Below, one piece after another: positions 51,158 through 60,022 of a DNA stretch of 64,000 nt. The position numbers and the translations under genes are program-made. This DNA comes from Hyphomicrobiales bacterium. GTDB taxonomy: Bacteria; Pseudomonadota; Alphaproteobacteria; Rhizobiales; Rhizobiaceae. Each line of letters begins with the position of its first letter. Positions within the stretch are counted from its first letter, which is position 1. Where the stretch lies: positions 53,189 to 117,188 of the forward strand of contig UCCS01000059.1 of assembly GCA_900470965.1 (NCBI GenBank). The letters are read 5' to 3'. The notes under the pieces were generated by a model that saw nothing but the letters and a program-made list of their open reading frames with translations, had not been told where the DNA came from and searched no databases.

Positions 51158-52090
51158 ATGCAGCCAAGCCAGCTCTCATCCGGCGATGTCATCGCCGACC
51201 GCCGTGCCGATTACGCCAGGATGCTGGATGAGGGCGGCGAGCCGGATGCTGCGGCCGAGCTGATGGAACAGGCGCTGGAACTGGTACCGGCATGGGCTGC
51301 AGGTTGGTACCGCCTCGCCACCTACCAGGAAAAGGTGGGCAAAACGGATGCCGCCGTCGAAGCCTATCGCCGTACGCTGGAACTCGATCCCGAGGATGTT
51401 TTCGGCTCGAGCCTCAAGCTTGCTCTGCTCGGCGACACTGAGACGCCGGCCCAGCCGCCAAGCCGCTATGTTGAACGCCTCTTCGACGATTATGCCGATC
51501 GTTTCGAGACCTCGCTCGTCGAGAAGCTGGACTATTCCGTTCCGCAGAAACTTGCGGCGCTCGTCGCGTCGACCGGAAGGCACTATCGGCGTGCCGTTGA
51601 TCTCGGCTGCGGTACGGGTCTGCTCGGCCCTGAAATCCGCGCCCAAGTCACGGAGCTCGAAGGTTTCGACCTGTCGCAGAACATGCTGGCGAAGGCTGCC
51701 GAAAAGCATATCTACGACCACCTCGCCCAGGCAGACCTGTCGCTGGCGCCCGAAGCCTCCGGTCTCTTTGCCGATGGCGGGCGGCACCGCGCCGATCTCG
51801 TCACTGCCGCCGACGTGCTGATGTATCTCGGCAATCTGGAAAGCGTCTTTGCGATCCTCGACGACCTCGCCATAGCGGGCGCCGATTTTGTCTTTTCGGT
51901 CGAGGATGGCGGCGAAGGCGATGGCTTCAGCCTGGCGCCGTCACTGCGTTATGCCCACTCCCAATCCTATGTCGAAGGGCTGGCAGCGGCGCACGGTCTC
52001 GAAATCGTCGACATCGTCAAAACCACCATTCGCAAAGATGGCGGCAAACCGGTTTCGGGCATTCTGTTCCTTACGCGCAAGACCGACTGA
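51158..52090 (+). CDS. TPR-containing class I methyltransferase
   Basis: Protein of 310 residues. The N-terminal 95 residues form about two tetratricopeptide repeats (EPDAAAELMEQALELVPAWA, TDAAVEAYRRTLELDPEDVF). The rest is a SAM-dependent methyltransferase with motif I AVDLGCGTGLLGPEI, FDLSQNMLAKA as the acidic strand, and ADLVTAADVLMYLGNL. Similar proteins are annotated as TPR methyltransferases; the substrate may be a protein bound by the TPR part. The ATG at 51158 is preferred. Divergent from the small membrane protein gene. Confidence 0.88.
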   Translation: MQPSQLSSGDVIADRRADYARMLDEGGEPDAAAELMEQALELVPAWAAGWYRLATYQEKVGKTDAAVEAYRRTLELDPEDVFGSSLKLALLGDTETPAQPPSRYVERLFDDYADRFETSLVEKLDYSVPQKLAALVASTGRHYRRAVDLGCGTGLLGPEIRAQVTELEGFDLSQNMLAKAAEKHIYDHLAQADLSLAPEASGLFADGGRHRADLVTAADVLMYLGNLESVFAILDDLAIAGADFVFSVEDGGEGDGFSLAPSLRYAHSQSYVEGLAAAHGLEIVDIVKTTIRKDGGKPVSGILFLTRKTD

Positions 52091-52285
52091 ACGCATATTT
52101 CTTGCGATTTTAAAATAGGTCAGCATTACTTACGTATTTCGCTTGCGCGCAACCTTGCAAGGCCTGATAATCCGGCCATTCCGCGAGAAGCGACGCGCCC
52201 CCAAAAGCGCAGCACGCACCGCATCCACCCTTACATTTCCTCTTCCTCCGGCCTGTCCGGAGCCGCCGCTATTGGAGATCGCGTC

Positions 52286-52921
52286 ATGAGCCAGCTCATC
52301 AGTGCCCTCGGTTTCTGGAACACCACTGCGACGCGTCACACGCCGGTCGAGGATGTGCAAGGCATATTCTCCGGCAGCCTCGTTTCCGCGCTCGGTCTCT
52401 ATGTACTCGCCAGCGCCGGGCTTCTCACCGGCAGCACCGCCGGCATTGCCTTCCTGCTGCACTATGCTTTCGGCGTGAATTTCGGCCTCGCCTTCTTCCT
52501 GCTCAACCTGCCCTTCTTCTATCTCTCGTGGAGGCGCCTTGGCACGGCCTTCACGATCAAGACCTTCATCGCTATCGGCCTGACCTCGCTTCTCACCAGC
52601 CTGCAGCCGAAGGTTATGGAGATCGCCGCCATTCATCCGGCCTGGGCGGCTCTTCTTGGTGGTCTGCTGCTTGGCTACGGCCTTCTGGCGCTCTATCGCC
52701 ATCGCGCCAGCCTCGGCGGCGTCGGCATTCTCGGCATCTATATGCAGGAGCGTTTCGGCATCCGCGCTGGCCTCGTGCAGCTTGTGATCGACATGTGCGT
52801 GCTGGCCGCCGCCTTTTTCGTCACCACGCCGCCGGTCGTCTTCTATTCCGTGCTCGGTGCCGTGGTCCTCAACCTCTTCGTCGCCGTCAACCACAGGGCC
52901 GACCGCTACATCGCGCTCTGA
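52286..52921 (+). CDS. YitT-family membrane protein
   Basis: Integral membrane protein of 211 residues with about five or six transmembrane helices, for example SALGLYVLASAGLLTGSTAG and LGGLLLGYGLLALYRHRAS. The GSTAGIAFLLHYAFG and ASLGGVGILGIYMQE loops are the family marks. It resembles the membrane part of YitT/DUF161 proteins but lacks their cytoplasmic C-terminal domain. Transport function is assumed but the substrate is not known. It stands alone. Confidence 0.85.
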   Translation: MSQLISALGFWNTTATRHTPVEDVQGIFSGSLVSALGLYVLASAGLLTGSTAGIAFLLHYAFGVNFGLAFFLLNLPFFYLSWRRLGTAFTIKTFIAIGLTSLLTSLQPKVMEIAAIHPAWAALLGGLLLGYGLLALYRHRASLGGVGILGIYMQERFGIRAGLVQLVIDMCVLAAAFFVTTPPVVFYSVLGAVVLNLFVAVNHRADRYIAL

Positions 52922-53132
52922 AGCATCTCGCGCAAAACCGTGCAGCTGTTTTGCGATAAAGACATGCGAAGACAAGAGCCTAAGGCGTGGTAGGCGAATC
53001 TGAAGGATGGCGACACGCTTTGGGGCAGTTCTAACCTTACAAATCCGTAAGCCATTCTAAACAAAACGTAACTTGCCCGTGATCGGTCCTGGCGCGACAC
53101 TTCTCCTCGCGCCGGATATGATGAGGTGAGCT

Positions 53133-53300
53133 ATGTCAGATTTGGAAAAGCTTGTCAGACGCCGCATGCAGGAAGAATACGCTAAGGGTTCTTCTGCAGA
53201 GGAAATCGCCAAGGTCGTTCGCGACATATTCAACAGCGTCGACCTCTCGGGCAAATGGCCTGGAGCCGTTGCCGCACGGGCCACGACTGATAACGGGTGA
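53133..53300 (+). CDS. Small hypothetical protein (55 aa)
   Basis: Short gene with a good ribosome-binding site (GATGAGGTGAGCT before the ATG). The product begins MSDLEKLVRRRMQEEYAKGS and is predicted to be largely helical with an amphipathic SSAEEIAKVVRDIFNSVDLS segment. The ending (AAR, then TTDNG) is probably disordered. Codon use matches the genome. A possible terminator-like inverted repeat CCGACCCGAAACCTTCGGGTCGG in two arms (53313-53335) follows within 40 bases. No function can be proposed. Confidence 0.55.
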   Translation: MSDLEKLVRRRMQEEYAKGSSAEEIAKVVRDIFNSVDLSGKWPGAVAARATTDNG

Positions 53301-53312
53301 CCGTATAATCAA

Positions 53313-53335
53313 CCGACCCGAAACCTTCGGGTCGG
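53313..53335 (+). terminator. Hairpin after the 55-aa gene
   Basis: The arms CCGACCCGAA and TTCGGGTCGG (10 bp, 3-base loop ACC) form a stable hairpin just after the small gene. The U run is weak (no clear T tract), so it may serve as a 3' stabiliser or a terminator shared with the convergent AhpD-like gene. Confidence 0.6.
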
Positions 53336-53368
53336 TCGCTGGGATGAATTCCCTATAGGCAGAATCTA

Positions 53369-53830
53369 TCAGGCTGCCTTCTGCGGCGCATCGATCGGAT
53401 GCTGGCTGCGGAAGCCGACAGCAAGCCGGTTCCAGATATTGATCGTGCCGATTGCAACCGTGATCTTGGTCATTTCTTCTTCAGAGAAATGCGCCTTCAG
53501 GGCTTCGTAATCGGCATCCGGCGCACCAGTCTCTGCAATCTTCGTCACCGCATCGACCCAGCCCAGCAGCGCGCGTTCGCGGGCGTCGTAAACCGGCGAT
53601 TCCCGCCATACGCACATCAGGTTGATCCACTGTTCGGAAAGCCCGTGATGGCGCGCTTCCTTCGAATGCATGTCGACGCAATAGGCGCAGCCATTGATCT
53701 GCGAGGCACGAAGCTTGATCAGGTGAATGAAGCGCTTATCCAGTCCGGATTCCTGCACATACTGCTCCAGAGCGACGACGGCCTTATAGGCATCCGGAGC
53801 GGCTTTGCCGAAGTTGAAACGTGCTTGCAT
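53369..53830 (-). CDS. AhpD/carboxymuconolactone decarboxylase-family protein
   Basis: Protein of 153 residues of the AhpD-like family. It has the redox-active Cys pair with the proton-relay His in INGCAYCVDMHSKEA (CxxC-xx-H), the site for peroxide or disulfide reduction. The rest is the all-helical AhpD fold. It likely reduces peroxides or handles alkyl peroxidase recycling; carboxymuconolactone decarboxylase activity is unlikely with this CxxC. It lies 36 bases after the Rrf2-type gene on the same strand, which suggests control by that regulator. Confidence 0.9.
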   Translation of the reverse strand: MQARFNFGKAAPDAYKAVVALEQYVQESGLDKRFIHLIKLRASQINGCAYCVDMHSKEARHHGLSEQWINLMCVWRESPVYDARERALLGWVDAVTKIAETGAPDADYEALKAHFSEEEMTKITVAIGTINIWNRLAVGFRSQHPIDAPQKAA

Positions 53831-53866
53831 GGTATTTCTCCTTGGGTTGGGGTTTGTGTTAGGGGC

Positions 53867-54367
53867 TCAGCGAGCCACTTTTCTTTCATGTATTTCCATG
53901 AAGGCGCAGCCTCTGGCGGCGATCCCGCCGTCATCATCAGCGGAAAGCTCTGTCAGAATGTCGGCGATGCTGGTGCTCGCGAGTTCGGCGCGATAGGCGC
54001 GCTCGGCTCTGAGCATTGCCGCCGTGACCTGGCAGGGCTTGGTGAAATAGCGCTGCGGCAGCGGATTCGGTCCGCGCTGGCGGATCTCGGCGCAGCGGAA
54101 GGCCGGCGCCGGCCCTTCGACCGCGAGCACGATATCGAGCAGCGAAATGTCTTCCCGCTTCTTTGCCAGCCGGTAGCCGCCCTTCGGCCCCGGCACTGTC
54201 TCCAGAATTCCGGCTCCCGAAAGCGCCTGTAGGTGCTTCAGCAGATAGCTCGTCGATACGCCGTGATACTCGGCGAGCGCTGCGGCCGATAGCACGCCAC
54301 CCTCGGAAAGCCCTGATAGTACCGCCGTGCAATGAATGCTCTGTTCGACGCCGTCACCAAGCTTCAC
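53867..54367 (-). CDS. Rrf2-family transcriptional regulator
   Basis: DNA-binding protein of 166 residues. The N-terminal winged helix is Rrf2-like: IHCTAVLSGLSEGGVLSAAA, LAEYHGVSTSYLLKHLQAL, PGPKGGYRLAKK and ISLLDIVLAVEG. Three cysteines in the C-terminal half (FRCAEI, KPCQVT, RGCAF) could bind an iron-sulfur cluster, but the spacing differs from IscR and NsrR. It is not RirA. It is divergent from the helicase gene; an inverted repeat ATCATGGA-N9-TCCACGAT at 54383-54407, just upstream, could be its operator. Confidence 0.88.
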   Translation of the reverse strand: MKLGDGVEQSIHCTAVLSGLSEGGVLSAAALAEYHGVSTSYLLKHLQALSGAGILETVPGPKGGYRLAKKREDISLLDIVLAVEGPAPAFRCAEIRQRGPNPLPQRYFTKPCQVTAAMLRAERAYRAELASTSIADILTELSADDDGGIAARGCAFMEIHERKVAR

Positions 54368-54382
54368 AGCCGATCTCCTTTA

Positions 54383-54407
54383 ATCATGGACATTATTTAT
54401 CCACGAT
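54383..54407. promoter_or_regulatory. Probable Rrf2 operator
   Basis: ATCATGGA (54383-54390) and TCCACGAT (54400-54407) form an inverted repeat with one mismatch and a 9-base spacer, 16 bases upstream of the Rrf2-type gene. Such a site would permit autoregulation. It also overlaps the 5' region of the divergent helicase gene. Confidence 0.5.
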
Positions 54408-54463
54408 TATGCCAGGGAGTCAATACTGCTTCTATTCGTCCGCGTTTGAACTACATTTGCCCC

Positions 54464-56974
54464 GTGGATCAGATCGATGCCGAGACCAGCCTTGCCTTGC
54501 CTACACCCTTTCTCCGCTGGTTTGCGGAAAAGGGCTGGCGCCCGCGCGCCCACCAGCTCGAATTGCTGGCTCGGGCGGAAGCCGGCGAGAGCACGCTGCT
54601 GATTGCGCCGACCGGCGCCGGCAAGACGCTTGCCGGGTTCCTGCCGTCGCTGACCGATCTCACCCGCCGCGGCAAGATCCCGCCGGGTTCCGCCTTTACC
54701 GGCATCCACACGCTCTACGTTTCGCCGCTGAAGGCGCTGGCCGTCGATATCGAGCGCAACCTGACGAAGCCCGTCACCGAAATGGGCCTGCCGATCTCGA
54801 TCGAGAACCGCACCGGCGACACGCCGAATGCCAAGCGTCAGCGCCAGAAGCTGAACCCGCCGGATATATTGCTGACGACACCGGAGCAGGTCGCCCTGCT
54901 TCTGGCAAACCGGGAAGCCGAGCGCTTCTTCAAGGACCTGAAATACGTCATCTTCGACGAGCTTCATTCACTCGTCACCTCCAAGCGCGGCCATATGCTC
55001 TCGCTCGGCCTTGCCCGGCTGCGCCGGCTGGCGCCCGATTTGAAGACCATCGGTCTTTCAGCCACCGTGGCCGAACCCTTGGATCTGCAGAAATGGCTGG
55101 TGGCGCAGCAGGAGGGCAAGGAAAACCACGCCGGCCTCGTGCTTGTCGAAGGCGGTGCCAAGCCCGATATCTCCATTCTCGATACAGAGGAGCGCATCCC
55201 CTGGTCCGGCCATGCCGCCAGATATGCGATCCCGGATGTCTATCGACAGCTCATCGATCACAAGACGACGCTGCTTTTCGTCAATACCCGCTCGCAGGCC
55301 GAAATGCTCTTTCAGGAGCTCTGGACGGTCAACGAGGAAAATCTGCCGATCGCGCTCCATCATGGTTCCCTCGATGTTGCCCAGCGCCGCAAGGTTGAAG
55401 CCGCGATGGCCGCCAACCGGCTGCGGGCCGTCGTCGCCACATCGACACTCGACCTCGGCATAGACTGGGGCGATGTCGATCTGGTCATTCATGTCGGCGC
55501 GCCCAAGGGCGCCTCGCGCCTTGCTCAGCGCATCGGCCGCGCCAATCACCGCATGGACGAACCGTCGAAGGCGATCCTCGTCCCCGCCAACCGCTTCGAG
55601 GTCATGGAGTGCCAGGCAGCACTCGATGCGAATTACATCGGCGCGCAGGATACGCCCCCCGTCGGCCGCGGTGGACTCGATGTGCTTGCCCAGCACGTGC
55701 TCGGCATGGCCTGTGCCGAACCCTTCGACATGCTGGAACTCTATGATGAGATCACCAGCGCCTCGCCTTATGCCGATCTTCCATGGGAGACATTCGAGCG
55801 TGTCGTCGATTTCGTCGCGACCGGTGGTTACGCCCTGCGCACCTATGAGCGTTATGCCCGCATCCGCAAGACAAAAGAGGGCCGCTGGCGCGTCTCCAAT
55901 CCGCAGGTCGCCCAGCAATATCGCCTGAACCTCGGCACCATTGTCGAGGATCCGATGTTGAACATTCGCATGGCCAAACGCGGCGAGGGCGGCAGGCTTG
56001 GCCGTCCGGGTGCCGTGCTCGGCAAGGTCGAGGAATATTTCCTCGGACAGCTGGCACCGGGCGATACGTTCATCTTCTCCGGCAAGGTGCTCCGCTTCGA
56101 AGGCATCCGGGAAAACGAGGCGCTTGTGAGCCAAGCCTATTCCTTCGATCCGAAAATCCCTTCCTATGCCGGCGGCAAGTTCCCGCTCTCGACCTACCTT
56201 GCCGATCAGGTCCGCTCGATGCTCGATGATCCCGACCGCTGGCACCGCCTGCCGGATCAGGTGCGAGACTGGCTCTCACTGCAGAAAGAAAAATCTCTCC
56301 TGCCGAAACGCGACGAGCTGTTGATCGAGACCTTCCCGCGCGGCAGCCGCGGTTACATGGTCATCTATCCCTTCGAAGGGCGGCTCGCACACCAGACGCT
56401 CGGCATGCTGCTTACCCGCCGTCTGGACAGGATAGGGGCTAAACCTCTCGGTTTCGTCGCAACGGATTATTCCCTTGCTATCTGGGGGCTTGAAGATCTT
56501 GGCCTGATGATCGCCAATGGCCGCCTCAGTCTTTCCGATCTCTTCGATGAGGACATGCTGGGCGACGATCTGGAATCCTGGCTGAATGAATCCTTCCTTC
56601 TGAAGCGTACCTTCCGCAATTGTGCCGTGATCGCAGGTTTGATCGAGCGGCGCCATCCGGGAAAGGAAAAGACCGGCCGGCAGATCACCGTCTCCGCCGA
56701 CCTGATCTATGATGTGCTGCGCACCCACGAGCCCGATCACATCCTACTGCAGGCAACACGGCAAGATGCTTCGACCGGTCTTTTGGATATTTCCCGCCTT
56801 GGCGATATGCTGAGGCGAATCAAGGACCACATCACCCACCGGGCGCTGGATCATATCTCGCCGCTCGCCGTGCCGGTCATGCTGGAAATCGGCCGGGAAT
56901 CGGTACCGGGTCAGGCTCATGACGCCCTGCTTGCCGAAGCCGCCGACGATCTAATCGCCGAGGCCATGTCCTGA
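54464..56974 (+). CDS. Ligase-associated DEXH-box DNA helicase (Lhr-like)
   Basis: Superfamily 2 helicase of 836 residues of the ligase-associated DNA damage response type. Motif I is APTGAGKTLAGFLPSL, motif Ia YVSPLKALAVDIERNL, motif II FDELHSL (DEVH/DELH), motif III LSATV, then STLDLGIDWGDVDLVIHVGA and QRIGRANHRMD for motifs V and VI. The C-terminal Lhr domain completes the protein. The start is uncertain: a GTG at 54464 gives the family length, whereas an ATG at 54386 would lie within the Rrf2 operator. The PdeM gene follows after 36 bases, in agreement with a repair role. Confidence 0.92.
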   Translation: MDQIDAETSLALPTPFLRWFAEKGWRPRAHQLELLARAEAGESTLLIAPTGAGKTLAGFLPSLTDLTRRGKIPPGSAFTGIHTLYVSPLKALAVDIERNLTKPVTEMGLPISIENRTGDTPNAKRQRQKLNPPDILLTTPEQVALLLANREAERFFKDLKYVIFDELHSLVTSKRGHMLSLGLARLRRLAPDLKTIGLSATVAEPLDLQKWLVAQQEGKENHAGLVLVEGGAKPDISILDTEERIPWSGHAARYAIPDVYRQLIDHKTTLLFVNTRSQAEMLFQELWTVNEENLPIALHHGSLDVAQRRKVEAAMAANRLRAVVATSTLDLGIDWGDVDLVIHVGAPKGASRLAQRIGRANHRMDEPSKAILVPANRFEVMECQAALDANYIGAQDTPPVGRGGLDVLAQHVLGMACAEPFDMLELYDEITSASPYADLPWETFERVVDFVATGGYALRTYERYARIRKTKEGRWRVSNPQVAQQYRLNLGTIVEDPMLNIRMAKRGEGGRLGRPGAVLGKVEEYFLGQLAPGDTFIFSGKVLRFEGIRENEALVSQAYSFDPKIPSYAGGKFPLSTYLADQVRSMLDDPDRWHRLPDQVRDWLSLQKEKSLLPKRDELLIETFPRGSRGYMVIYPFEGRLAHQTLGMLLTRRLDRIGAKPLGFVATDYSLAIWGLEDLGLMIANGRLSLSDLFDEDMLGDDLESWLNESFLLKRTFRNCAVIAGLIERRHPGKEKTGRQITVSADLIYDVLRTHEPDHILLQATRQDASTGLLDISRLGDMLRRIKDHITHRALDHISPLAVPVMLEIGRESVPGQAHDALLAEAADDLIAEAMS

Positions 56975-57010
56975 GAAATCGGGCCTGAATTTATTGGGAA
57001 TACGAGAGTG

Positions 57011-57736
57011 ATGAACCGCCTTGCGCTCGCGCGCGACATGATCAGCCTTGCTGCAATACCGGGCGTCGAAACCGCTATTCACGGTATTGCTGCCGTCTGC
57101 GATCCGCTTGGTGCGCTCTACCTGCCGGATGCCGGCATTCTCGTCGTTTCCGACCTCCATCTGGAAAAAAGCGCAGCTTACGCCCGCCGCGGCATGTTGC
57201 TGCCGCCCTACGATACGCTGGCGACACTGACCGTGCTCGCCGCCGTCATTTCCCGCTACGATCCGAAACTCGTCATATCCCTTGGTGACAATTTTCACGA
57301 CCGCGTCGGCTCGCAGCACCTGCCGGATGCCTTCCGCACCCTGATCGTCGAAATGGCCCGCGGCCGCGAATGGATCTGGATCAACGGCAATCACGACCCT
57401 GACGGCACCGTCGACCTGCCGGGCACCTGTTCGGACGAGCTATATTATGCCGGCCTGGCCTTCCGCCACGAGCCGCGCGATGGCTTGCAGAAGGGTGAAA
57501 TCGCCGGCCATCTGCATCCGGCGGCCACCGTTCGCCGTCGCGAAAGATCCGTCCGCCGTCCCTGCTTTGCCACCGACGGCGCCCGTCTGCTAATGCCCGC
57601 CTTCGGCGTCATGAGTGGTGGTCTCGACCTTGGCCACAACGCAATGAAGGGCCTTTTCGACAAGGCGTCGCTGATTGCTCATCTGCTCGGGCGTGACAGG
57701 ATCTATTCGGTCCGGTACGACAATTTGCGGGGCTGA
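57011..57736 (+). CDS. pdeM: Ligase-associated DNA damage response endonuclease PdeM
   Basis: Calcineurin-like metallophosphoesterase of 241 residues. The metal-binding motifs are VVSDLHLEKS, SLGDNFHDR, WINGNHDP and AGHLHPAA. This family is found with the ligase-associated DEXH helicase, exonuclease and ATP-dependent ligase, and acts as a phosphoesterase/nuclease in repair. It starts 36 bases after the helicase gene, with GAGAGTG before the ATG (a GTG lies 3 bases earlier). The matching ligase and exonuclease genes are not in this window. Confidence 0.9.
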   Translation: MNRLALARDMISLAAIPGVETAIHGIAAVCDPLGALYLPDAGILVVSDLHLEKSAAYARRGMLLPPYDTLATLTVLAAVISRYDPKLVISLGDNFHDRVGSQHLPDAFRTLIVEMARGREWIWINGNHDPDGTVDLPGTCSDELYYAGLAFRHEPRDGLQKGEIAGHLHPAATVRRRERSVRRPCFATDGARLLMPAFGVMSGGLDLGHNAMKGLFDKASLIAHLLGRDRIYSVRYDNLRG

Positions 57737-57770
57737 CACCTTCTCCCGTTCACTGGGAGAAGGGAATAAC

Positions 57771-58352
57771 TCAATTGCATCCCTGCAATTGCTGCTGATA
57801 GGTCCCGGCCATCCGCGCAAACTTCTGCGCCGTCTGCTGCAGCTGACCATTGTTGCGCCAGTCGCCGCGCTTGTATCCCGTCGGACCGGAATAATAGGCA
57901 AGGTAGAGACCATAGGCGTCGTTGAGCGGAATACCCGTCGCCTGGCTGTTGCTGTAGTGGTACCAGCCGATGAAATCGATCGCGTCGGCGAAGTTGGTAC
58001 GCGTTGCGGCCCAGTTGCCAGTTTCGGACTGGTAGTGGTCCCAGGTCCCGTTCAGCGCCTGCGAATAGCCATAGGCCGTCGAAGGCCGTGTCCAGGGAAT
58101 GAAGCCGAAGAGTTTCGTGCGCGGCGGCCGCGCATAAGGCTGGAAGCCGGATTCGACATACATGGTCGCCATCAGGATTGGCACCGGCACGCCGTATTTC
58201 TTCTCCGCACGCTCCGCAGCACCCTGCCAGCTTGTGAAGAGACCATGCTTCTGATCGAAGACGGCGCAGATATTTCTCGTCTGGCGGGGCGCTGTCGCGC
58301 AGCCGGCAAGCAGGGCCAGCCCGATGACCGCGAGCACGATACGAGTACGCAT
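57771..58352 (-). CDS. Lytic transglycosylase-like lipoprotein
   Basis: Outer-membrane lipoprotein of 193 residues. The signal peptide with lipobox is MRTRIVLAVIGLALLAGC, lipidated at residue 18. The mature domain is lysozyme-like (SLT): the catalytic Glu is in ATMYVESGFQP, followed by AYGYSQALNGTWDHY and AYGLYLAYYSGPTGYKRG, typical of peptidoglycan transglycosylases. It would cleave murein for growth or for insertion of secretion machinery. Conserved but without an obvious partner nearby. Convergent with pdeM. Confidence 0.87.
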   Translation of the reverse strand: MRTRIVLAVIGLALLAGCATAPRQTRNICAVFDQKHGLFTSWQGAAERAEKKYGVPVPILMATMYVESGFQPYARPPRTKLFGFIPWTRPSTAYGYSQALNGTWDHYQSETGNWAATRTNFADAIDFIGWYHYSNSQATGIPLNDAYGLYLAYYSGPTGYKRGDWRNNGQLQQTAQKFARMAGTYQQQLQGCN

Positions 58353-58409
58353 GCTACAAACCTCTCGTTTCCGAGAGATTACTAACTCGTAAACGTTAAA
58401 GAGCGGTTT

Positions 58410-59357
58410 TTATGCGAATACGAGATGTTCCGATGGCTTTTTACCAGGCCAGGGATTGGTGCCGTCCCGTAGCCAGAGCAGAGTGTCGAGCCAGAAGCCG
58501 GCGGCGTGGCGGGCGTGGAAAAGATCGAAATGCCCGATCCTCGGAAATCCAAGATCTTCCGGCGTCAGCAGCACTTCTTCCACCTTTGCGTTGCGATAAT
58601 GGGAAAGACCGCGCCTGATAGCGTGGACAGTCGCAATCTCATCATCGGTGACGGTGAGGCTCAGGATTGGCGCATGAAAACTCTCAAAGGGCTTCGACGC
58701 ACCGGCTCTTTCGGCAGCCGATGGATGAGGATCGATCCATTCCCGCTGGAGCGCCCAGTCGAGCGCAACGCCCTTCGGAAGATCCTCGAGCCAGCCGAGA
58801 CGCCACCCTGGAAAATAGCCGAACAGCAAGGTCGCCGCTGGCATGAAAAGATGCCATTTCAGGAGCAGCCACCAGCGGTGCGCGGGGGCATAGTCTCGCC
58901 AATTCCCATATTGCGCGCCGACTGCAAGCACGCGCGTGATGCGGTCGGCATGCGCTGAAAGGCCGGGCAGAAAGCCGCCGATACTGTGTCCGACGACGAA
59001 AAGCGGCTGGCCGGGCCGCTGGCCATCCATGAAAAGCAGCGCCGCATCGAAATCCCGTTCACCCCAGTCCCGCCAGCGATAGCCGCAGCCGCGTAACCGT
59101 TCCGGGCGCGACAGGCCGATGCCGCGATAGTCATAGGTCAGCACGTCAAAGCCGTGTTCGGCAAGAAAGCGTGCATAATAGTGATAATAGCGTGCCGCAA
59201 CGCCGGTTGCCGGATTGATGACGACGCTGCCGATGCTTTGGTCGCTGATTGCACTCCAGAGATGGCCGCGTAGTTCCACGCCGTCACGGCAACTGATCGC
59301 GACAGCTTCCGCTTCCTGTGCAAGGTCGCTCTTCCTCCGGTTTCTTGCAGCCGGCAT
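58410..59357 (-). CDS. Alpha/beta hydrolase
   Basis: Serine hydrolase of 315 residues. The nucleophile elbow is VVGHSIGGFL; the oxyanion-side motif is VVINPATGVAARYY and the strand TYDYRGIGLSRP; an acidic residue in LSLTVTDDEIAT and the late His in RIGHFDLFH complete the catalytic triad. The form resembles YbfF/YqiA-like alpha/beta hydrolases with no defined substrate. The ATG at 59357 follows GGGAGAGAT. It is divergent from the tetR-type gene, whose product is likely to regulate it through the palindrome at 59411-59430. Confidence 0.87.
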   Translation of the reverse strand: MPAARNRRKSDLAQEAEAVAISCRDGVELRGHLWSAISDQSIGSVVINPATGVAARYYHYYARFLAEHGFDVLTYDYRGIGLSRPERLRGCGYRWRDWGERDFDAALLFMDGQRPGQPLFVVGHSIGGFLPGLSAHADRITRVLAVGAQYGNWRDYAPAHRWWLLLKWHLFMPAATLLFGYFPGWRLGWLEDLPKGVALDWALQREWIDPHPSAAERAGASKPFESFHAPILSLTVTDDEIATVHAIRRGLSHYRNAKVEEVLLTPEDLGFPRIGHFDLFHARHAAGFWLDTLLWLRDGTNPWPGKKPSEHLVFA

Positions 59358-59410
59358 ATATCTCTCCCTTGCCTGCACTTGGGGGACAGTAGGCGACAGC
59401 TGATATTGAG

Positions 59411-59430
59411 GATACTCACTAGTCGGTATA
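59411..59430. promoter_or_regulatory. Possible TetR operator between hydrolase and tetR-type genes
   Basis: GATACTCACT followed directly by AGTCGGTATA is an imperfect palindrome (7 of 10 positions symmetric, centred on ACTAGT). It lies midway between the divergent genes, the usual place for a TetR-family operator. Confidence 0.45.
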
Positions 59431-59440
59431 CATTGCCGAC

Positions 59441-60022
59441 ATGGTCAAATCCGCTTCCGACACACGCGAACGCATCGTCACCGCCGCCGCCAAACTGTTC
59501 TACAGCGAAGGCATCCGGGCCGTGAGCGTCGATGCCGTGGCGGAGAAAGCCGATGTCACGAAGCGCACCCTCTATTATCATTTCGACAGCAAGGACGACC
59601 TGATCACCGCCTATCTGGAAACCCGCGATCAGCCCAATCTTGCGGTCTATCGGCGCTGGTTTGCGGAAACGGATGGGGATCTGGCGGCAAAGGTGAAGGG
59701 TATATTCGACAATCTGGCTCGCTCCGCCCGGCATCCGAAATGGAAGGGCTGCGGTTATCTCAGGACCTCGGCTGAACTTGCCAATATGCCCGGCCATCCC
59801 GCCATCAAGGTTGGTGCCGCGCATAAGAAGAATGTCGAGCAATGGCTCGCTGCTCTCTTCGAGGAGCAGCATCCTGTCGAGGCGCCAAAGCTCGCCCGCC
59901 AGGTCGTTCTGCTGCTCGACGGCTCCTTTGCCGCCGTGCTCCTGCATCGCGATCCCACCTATATGGAAACGGCAGGCGAAGCGGCCGCAGCCTTAGTGGC
60001 TGCAGCCGGTAAAGGCAAATGA
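59441..60022 (+). CDS. TetR-family transcriptional regulator
   Basis: Repressor of 193 residues. The N-terminal helix-turn-helix is IVTAAAKLFYSEGIRAVSVD, AVAEKADVTKRTLYYHFDSK, a strong TetR match. The C-terminal ligand domain is helical with one Cys (KGCGYLRTSAELANMPGHP), of the YxaF/LmrA-like subgroup. It is divergent from the alpha/beta hydrolase gene and 0 bases from the 3' end of the DHFR-like gene on the opposite strand. Both could be targets. Ligand unknown. Confidence 0.9.
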   Translation: MVKSASDTRERIVTAAAKLFYSEGIRAVSVDAVAEKADVTKRTLYYHFDSKDDLITAYLETRDQPNLAVYRRWFAETDGDLAAKVKGIFDNLARSARHPKWKGCGYLRTSAELANMPGHPAIKVGAAHKKNVEQWLAALFEEQHPVEAPKLARQVVLLLDGSFAAVLLHRDPTYMETAGEAAAALVAAAGKGK

